DNA of 8,956 bases from a bacterium HR39 (lineage in GTDB: Bacteria; Pseudomonadota; Alphaproteobacteria; Geminicoccales; Geminicoccaceae). Under the pieces are notes generated by a model that was given only the letters and a program-made list of their open reading frames with translations, was not told the DNA's origin and made no database searches. The DNA lies in the NCBI GenBank assembly GCA_002898955.1, contig BEIP01000027.1, positions 1 through 8,956 of the forward strand. Reading direction: 5' to 3'. The position numbers and the translations under genes were made by a program. Shown piece by piece: positions 5,419 through 8,956 of this stretch. Numbering within the stretch: position 1 is the stretch's first letter; every line of letters begins with the position of its first letter.

Positions 5419-6743
5419 GGGTGGAACTTTCCGGCTTCGGCGGCTGGCCGCGCCACCGCACGGAGCTCGTGCCGGCGCCACCGCCCGCACGCATCCCCGC
5501 GGCGCTGGTTCCCGGCACCGTCGCCCGCGGCAACGGGCGCGCCTACGGCGACGCCGCCATCGGCACCGTGCGCACGCTGTGGACCGGCCCCCTCGACTTC
5601 GTCGAGGCCTTCGATGCGCAGAGCGGCCGCATCACCGTGCGCGCGGGGCTGCTGCTCTCCGATCTGATCGCGGCCTTCCTGCCGCGGGGCTTCTTCCCGC
5701 CGGTGGTGCCGGGGACGCGGCAGGTGAGCCTCGGCGGCATGGTGGCGGCGGACGTGCATGGCAAGAACCACCACCGCGCCGGCTCCTTCGGCGATCACGT
5801 GGAGGAGCTGGAGCTGGCCCTGCCCGAGGGCACGCTGCTGCGCTGCTCGCCCACGCGGAACCCCGAGTGGTTTTCCGCCACCGTCGGCGGCATGGGCCTC
5901 ACCGGGGTGATCGTCCGCATCACCTTGCGTCTGATGCGGGTGGAGACGGGCTGGCTTTCGGTGCGGGCCGCCGCCACGCCCGATCTCGCCGCCACGATGC
6001 AGGCGCTGGTGGCAGCCGAACGGGCCTTCGAATATGCCGTGGCCTGGCTGGATGGGAGCGCGCGCGGGCCGCGCCGCGGAGCCGGGATCGTGCTGGCCGG
6101 GGATCACCTGCCGCTCGCCGAGCTTCCCGGGGATCTGCGCGCCGTCCCCTTCCCGCCGGCGCGGGGCGGCCGGATCACGATGCCGCCGCTTCCCGTCCCG
6201 CCCGTGAACCGCCTCTCGCTTTCGGTGCTGAACCGCCTCTACCGCACCGTGCAGCTGCGCCGACTTGAGCGCGTCGAGGACTGGGATCGCTGGTTCTTCC
6301 CCCTCGATGCGCTCTCTGGCTGGAACCGCGCCTACGGCCCCGGGGGCTTCGTCCAGTACCAGTTCGCCGTGCCGGAAGGCCCCGCCCGCGGGGTGCTGGG
6401 GGCCGTGCTGGAGCGCATCGCGCGCCGCGGTCTCCGGAGTTCGCTCGCGGTGCTCAAGCGCTTCGGCCGGGAGGGGCGGGGCTTGCTGTCCTTCCCGCTG
6501 CGCGGCTGGACGCTCGCGCTCGATTTTCCCCGCACCCGCGATCTGCCGGCCCTTCTCGCGGAGCTGGATCGCATCGTGCTGGAAGCGGGCGGGCGCATCT
6601 ATCTCGCCAAGGACGCGCGCCTTCCCGCCGCCACCTTCGCCCGCATGGAGGAGGGGCGTCTTGGGCGTTTTTTGGACTTCCGCGAACGGCACGGCCTCGC
6701 ACGCGTCTTCCGCTCGCACCTCTCCGACCGCCTCGGCCTGTGA
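5415..6743 (+). CDS. DprE1-like FAD-dependent decaprenylphosphoryl-ribose 2'-oxidase
   Basis: The product is 442 aa (M. tuberculosis DprE1 is 461). The GTG at 5415 overlaps the GtrA stop and places GFGGWPRHR where DprE1 begins. The enzyme oxidises C2' of polyprenyl-phosphoryl-ribose to a keto intermediate, using FAD of the VAO/PCMH fold. FAD-domain motifs: ARGNGRAYGDAA (37-48), PGTRQVSLGG (99-108), and VHGKNHHRAGSFGDH (114-128), whose His115 matches the flavin-contacting His132 of DprE1. ATVGGMGLTG follows at 155-164. The C-terminal substrate domain has WNRAYGPGGFVQYQF (303-317), LKRFG (347-351), GWTLALDFP (364-372) and AKDAR (398-402). Lys399 matches catalytic Lys418. Ala368 (codon 6516-6518) occupies the position of Cys387, the residue alkylated by benzothiazinones. 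The C-terminal half separates it from general FAD-linked oxidases. Residue matches are against the mycobacterial sequence as remembered. Confidence 0.9.
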   Translation: MRVELSGFGGWPRHRTELVPAPPPARIPAALVPGTVARGNGRAYGDAAIGTVRTLWTGPLDFVEAFDAQSGRITVRAGLLLSDLIAAFLPRGFFPPVVPGTRQVSLGGMVAADVHGKNHHRAGSFGDHVEELELALPEGTLLRCSPTRNPEWFSATVGGMGLTGVIVRITLRLMRVETGWLSVRAAATPDLAATMQALVAAERAFEYAVAWLDGSARGPRRGAGIVLAGDHLPLAELPGDLRAVPFPPARGGRITMPPLPVPPVNRLSLSVLNRLYRTVQLRRLERVEDWDRWFFPLDALSGWNRAYGPGGFVQYQFAVPEGPARGVLGAVLERIARRGLRSSLAVLKRFGREGRGLLSFPLRGWTLALDFPRTRDLPALLAELDRIVLEAGGRIYLAKDARLPAATFARMEEGRLGRFLDFRERHGLARVFRSHLSDRLGL

Positions 6744-6748
6744 GGAGG
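6742..6748 (+). promoter_or_regulatory. Ribosome-binding site fixing the DprE2-like start
   Basis: GAGGAGG overlaps the stop of the upstream gene and lies 7 nt before GTG 6756. It is the clearest Shine-Dalgarno site in this cluster and supports the GTG start. Confidence 0.75.
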
Positions 6749-6755
6749 GCATCCC

Positions 6756-7484
6756 GTGCGATCCCTGCTGCTGATCGGCGGCACCTCGGACATCGGCACA
6801 GCCATCGCCCGCCGCTTCGCCCGCGAGGGGCGGCCGGTGGTGCTGGCGGCGCGCGATGTCGGCGAGGCCGAAGCCGCCGCGGCGGATCTGCGCCACCGCT
6901 TCGGCGTCCCGGCCCGCGCCGTGGCGCTCGATGTCCGCGACCTCGAAGCCGGGCTTGAGCTGGTGCACGGGCTCGAGCCCTGCCCGGAGATCGCCGTGGC
7001 GGCGGTGGGCTGGCTGCCCGAACAGGCCGCCGTGCGCGAGGATCCGGAAGGCGTGCGGCGGGTGGTGGAGGTGAACTTCACCGCCCCCGCCCTGCTGCTT
7101 GCGGCCCTCGGCCGGCGCATGGCCGAGGAAGGCGTGCGGGGCCATCTGGTGGCGCTGGGCTCGGTGGCGGGCGATCGCGGGCGGGCCTCCAACTGGTGGT
7201 ACGGCGCCGCCAAGGCGGGGCTGCACGCCGCCATGGAGGGGCTGCGCCAGGAGCTGCTGGATGCGGGGGTGAGGGTGCTCACCGTGCGCCCCGGCTTCGT
7301 GCGCACGAAGATGACCGCGCATCTGGCCCTGCCGCCCTTCCTCACATCCACCCCCGAAGACATCGCCCGGCTCGTCCACCGCGCCGTCACCAAGGGCCGC
7401 AGCGGCCCCCTCTACCCCTTCCCCTGGCGCCTCGTCTCCCTGCTCGTCCGCCTGCTCCCCGCCTCCCTGGCGCGGCGGATCTGA
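6756..7484 (+). CDS. DprE2-like short-chain dehydrogenase, keto-arabinose reductase
   Basis: The product is 242 aa from GTG 6756, 12 nt after the DprE1-like gene. It belongs to the SDR family. The nucleotide loop is GGTSDIG (8-14), the DprE2 form of the Rossmann motif, and DV at 59-60 probably contacts the adenine. The usual NNAG is replaced by AAVGWLP (82-88), as in DprE2 proteins. VNFTA lies at 106-110. The catalytic set is Asn107, Ser136 (GSVAG), Tyr149 and Lys153 (WWYGAAKAG), followed by VRPGFVRTKMTAHL (177-190), close to the mycobacterial VRPGQVRTRMSAH. The C-terminal tail PWRLVSLLVRLLPASLARR is amphipathic or hydrophobic and may hold the enzyme to the membrane. It would reduce the 2'-keto intermediate made by the upstream oxidase with NAD(P)H, giving polyprenyl-phosphoryl-arabinose. 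Direction and stereochemistry are inferred from the pairing. Confidence 0.87.
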   Translation: MRSLLLIGGTSDIGTAIARRFAREGRPVVLAARDVGEAEAAAADLRHRFGVPARAVALDVRDLEAGLELVHGLEPCPEIAVAAVGWLPEQAAVREDPEGVRRVVEVNFTAPALLLAALGRRMAEEGVRGHLVALGSVAGDRGRASNWWYGAAKAGLHAAMEGLRQELLDAGVRVLTVRPGFVRTKMTAHLALPPFLTSTPEDIARLVHRAVTKGRSGPLYPFPWRLVSLLVRLLPASLARRI

Positions 7485-7539
7485 AGGGTGGCCTTGCGCC
7501 GGCGCGGGGCGCAATGGCATGAACCGCGGCGGAGCGGCC

Positions 7540-7545
7540 GGAGGG
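7540..7545 (+). promoter_or_regulatory. Ribosome-binding site of the nucleoside hydrolase gene
   Basis: GGAGGG lies 7 nt before ATG 7553 and supports that start. The 68-nt gap before the gene (7485-7552) shows no convincing promoter or terminator, so co-transcription with the arabinose-donor genes is likely. Confidence 0.7.
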
Positions 7546-7552
7546 AGCGCGC

Positions 7553-8485
7553 ATGCGGCGGACCGTGGTGCTGGACTGCGATCCCGGGCAGGACGACGCG
7601 GTGGCCATCCTGCTGGCCCTCGCCTCGCCCGGGGAGCTGGAGGTGCGGGCCATCATGGCGGTGGCCGGCAACGTGCCGCTGGTGCGCACCGTCGACAACG
7701 CCCTGCGGCTGGTGGAGCTCGCTGGCGCGTGCGTTCCTGTGCACGCCGGCTGTGCCCGGCCGCTCCTGCGCGAGCTGGTCACCGCCGAGCACGTGCATGG
7801 CGAGACCGGCATCGACGGGGCGGATCTGCCGCATCCTGCGCGCGAGCCCGAGCGCGAGCACGCGGCGCTGGCCATCGTGCGGCACCTGTCGGATCCGACC
7901 GCCGAACGGCCCACGCTGGTGGCGACGGGCCCCCTCACCAACGTGGCCCTGGCGCTGACGCTGGCTCCCGATCTCGCCCGCCGGCTCGATGCCATCGTGC
8001 TGATGGGCGGTGCGGTGGGCCTCGGCAACGTCACCCCCGCGGCCGAGTTCAACATGTACGTGGATCCCCACGCCGCCCGCATCGTCTTCGAAAGCGGCGC
8101 GCGCATCGTGATGTTCCCGCTGGACGTGACCCATCAGGTGCTGGTCACGGAGGAGCGTCTTGGGCGGATCCGCGCGCTCGGCACGCGCAGTGCGCGGGCG
8201 GTGGCCGGCATGCTGGCCTTCTACCGCGGCCGCGGGCGCACCGGCGGGGCGCGCGAGGGGCCGCTGCACGATCCCTGCACCGTGGCCTGGCTTGTCGATC
8301 CCGGGCTGTTCTGCGGTCGAGCGGCTCGTGTCGAGGTGGAGTGCGAGAGCCCGCTCGGGCTGGGGCGCACCTATGTGGACCTGCACGGCACCACCGGCCG
8401 GCCGCCCAATGCCGAGGTGATGCTGCAGGCGGACGCGGAGCGCTTCTTCGAGCTGCTGGTCGAACGGCTCGCGCGCCTGCCCTGA
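7553..8485 (+). CDS. Inosine-uridine-preferring-type nucleoside hydrolase
   Basis: The product is 310 aa, the normal length for the family. It hydrolyses the N-glycosidic bond of ribonucleosides to free ribose and base, using a bound Ca2+. The N-terminal signature DCDPGQDDAVA (8-18) supplies Asp10, Asp14 and Asp15. VAGN (37-40) gives the conserved Asn40. ATGPLTNVAL (124-133) carries the Thr whose backbone binds calcium. LMGGAVGLGNVTPAAEFN (150-167) contains Glu165 and Asn167, which hold the ribose hydroxyls, and LHDPCTV (238-244) supplies His239 and the calcium ligand Asp240. All key residues are present, so the enzyme should be active; no signal peptide is seen, so it is cytoplasmic. Base preference (inosine/uridine, purine or pyrimidine) cannot be fixed. 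Its place after the arabinose-donor genes hints at ribose salvage toward PRPP, but chance adjacency is possible. Confidence 0.9.
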   Translation: MRRTVVLDCDPGQDDAVAILLALASPGELEVRAIMAVAGNVPLVRTVDNALRLVELAGACVPVHAGCARPLLRELVTAEHVHGETGIDGADLPHPAREPEREHAALAIVRHLSDPTAERPTLVATGPLTNVALALTLAPDLARRLDAIVLMGGAVGLGNVTPAAEFNMYVDPHAARIVFESGARIVMFPLDVTHQVLVTEERLGRIRALGTRSARAVAGMLAFYRGRGRTGGAREGPLHDPCTVAWLVDPGLFCGRAARVEVECESPLGLGRTYVDLHGTTGRPPNAEVMLQADAERFFELLVERLARLP

Positions 8486-8544
8486 AGGTCCGCCGGCGGC
8501 CGTGCGGAAGGCGGAGCGCTCGCCCGGGCCGCGGGTCCCTTCGC

Positions 8545-8568
8545 CTGCACGGCGGGGCCCGTGCGCAG
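8545..8568 (+). terminator. Possible hairpin after the nucleoside hydrolase gene
   Basis: GCACGG (8547-8552) pairs with CCGTGC (8559-8564) around a 6-nt loop, and CT/AG can extend the stem across a 2-nt bulge. It lies 60 nt after the stop and has no T run. In sequence this GC-rich such hairpins arise easily, so the call is weak. Nothing else is visible between 8486 and 8645. Confidence 0.25.
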
Positions 8569-8645
8569 AGGCGGGCGGCGTTAACGCTACGGCAAGATCC
8601 GGGTGGCAGGATGGCGGCCGAGGCTGCCGGATGGAGGAACGGGCC

Positions 8646-8867
8646 GTGGACATCCCTGCTGCCGCTTCCGCGCCGGGGGTGCGGGACGACGGGCCGGAGC
8701 GCGGGCCGCCCGCGCAGGTGGCGCTGGTGCGCCCGGTGGAACTGCCGCAGGGGAGCTGCTTCGTGGTGACCGACGAAGACGGCCGGCCGCTGGTGGTGGC
8801 GCCGGATCTGGCGGGTGCGCAGCGCATCGCCCGCTTCTTCGGCCTCGCGCCCGCCACGGTGCACTGA
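8646..8867 (+). CDS. Small DUF1150-like protein
   Basis: The product is 73 aa from GTG 8646, chosen because GGAGG (8633-8637) lies 8 nt upstream; the ATG at 8631 would add five residues and has a poorer site. The first 20 or so residues are Pro/Ala/Gly-rich and look unstructured. The rest, beginning VALVRPVELP, reads as a small alpha/beta unit (FVVTDEDGRPLVVAPDLAGA, then a helix) and ends in LAPATVH. The arrangement of a VRPV start, a D-G-x-P-L strand pair, an AxxxARxxG helix and a PxxVH terminus resembles the DUF1150 family of alphaproteobacteria. I make the match from memory of the family pattern, so it is tentative. The function of DUF1150 is not known to me. The gene is separated by 160 nt from the hydrolase and may have its own promoter. 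Confidence 0.6.
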   Translation: MDIPAAASAPGVRDDGPERGPPAQVALVRPVELPQGSCFVVTDEDGRPLVVAPDLAGAQRIARFFGLAPATVH

Positions 8868-8956
8868 GCGGTGGCGGCTGCGGCGCGGGCCGCCGCCCTC
8901 GGGCGCGGCGGGCGGGGAGACGGCCGGGGCCGCGCCGCGGGCCGGCGAGGGGGGCG

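Noticed and set aside
5361..7520. 719-codon minus-strand open frame
   Set aside because: It is longer than any real gene here, but it lies opposite the DprE1-like and DprE2-like genes, whose conserved motifs are on the + strand. Its product is His/Gly/Gln/Arg-rich with no domain.
7412..8857. 481-codon minus-strand open frame
   Set aside because: It mirrors the nucleoside hydrolase gene and has low-complexity composition without motifs.
8868..8956. Inverted GC-rich stretches after the last gene (GGCGGC at 8873-8878 with GCCGCC at 8889-8894)
   Set aside because: Almost pure G/C sequence forms such pairs by chance, and no T run follows, so I do not call a terminator.

Overview
The window is very GC-rich (about 70% by eye over most of its length) and reads as a Gram-negative, probably alphaproteobacterial, chromosome. 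The lineage call rests on the composition, the envelope-glycan genes and a small C-terminal gene that resembles the alphaproteobacterial DUF1150 family. It is an inference, because no rRNA or other marker is present.

Left part (1-2070): the 3' end of an O-antigen ligase/polymerase-type membrane protein with a C-terminal TPR-like region, then a small exported protein of unknown function. The small gene's ribosome-binding site lies in a perfect 15-bp tandem duplication. A strong 14-bp-stem hairpin closes this block.

Middle (2071-4126): a less GC-rich segment. It holds a gene-free interval, a leftward gene for a polytopic membrane protein of the kind found at surface-polysaccharide loci, and a gene-free divergent interval. 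The base composition changes inside the leftward gene, at about 2940.

Right part (4127-8867): a tightly packed rightward cluster that is the core of the window. It contains a UbiA-family decaprenyl-phosphate phosphoribosyltransferase-like protein, a GtrA-like small membrane protein, a DprE1-like FAD oxidoreductase and a DprE2-like short-chain dehydrogenase. The first three overlap and the fourth is 12 nt away. Together they match the mycobacterial route to polyprenyl-phosphoryl-D-arabinofuranose (Rv3806c, Rv3789, Rv3790, Rv3791). An inosine-uridine-type nucleoside hydrolase follows after 68 nt, then a short DUF1150-like gene.

Working model: PRPP is attached to polyprenyl phosphate by the UbiA protein, and the resulting lipid-linked ribose is epimerised at C2' by the oxidase/reductase pair. 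The GtrA protein may move the lipid-sugar across the membrane. A transferase, not firmly identified here, would then use it on a surface glycan or protein. The DprE1-like protein has Ala where the benzothiazinone-targeted Cys of Mycobacterium tuberculosis DprE1 sits.
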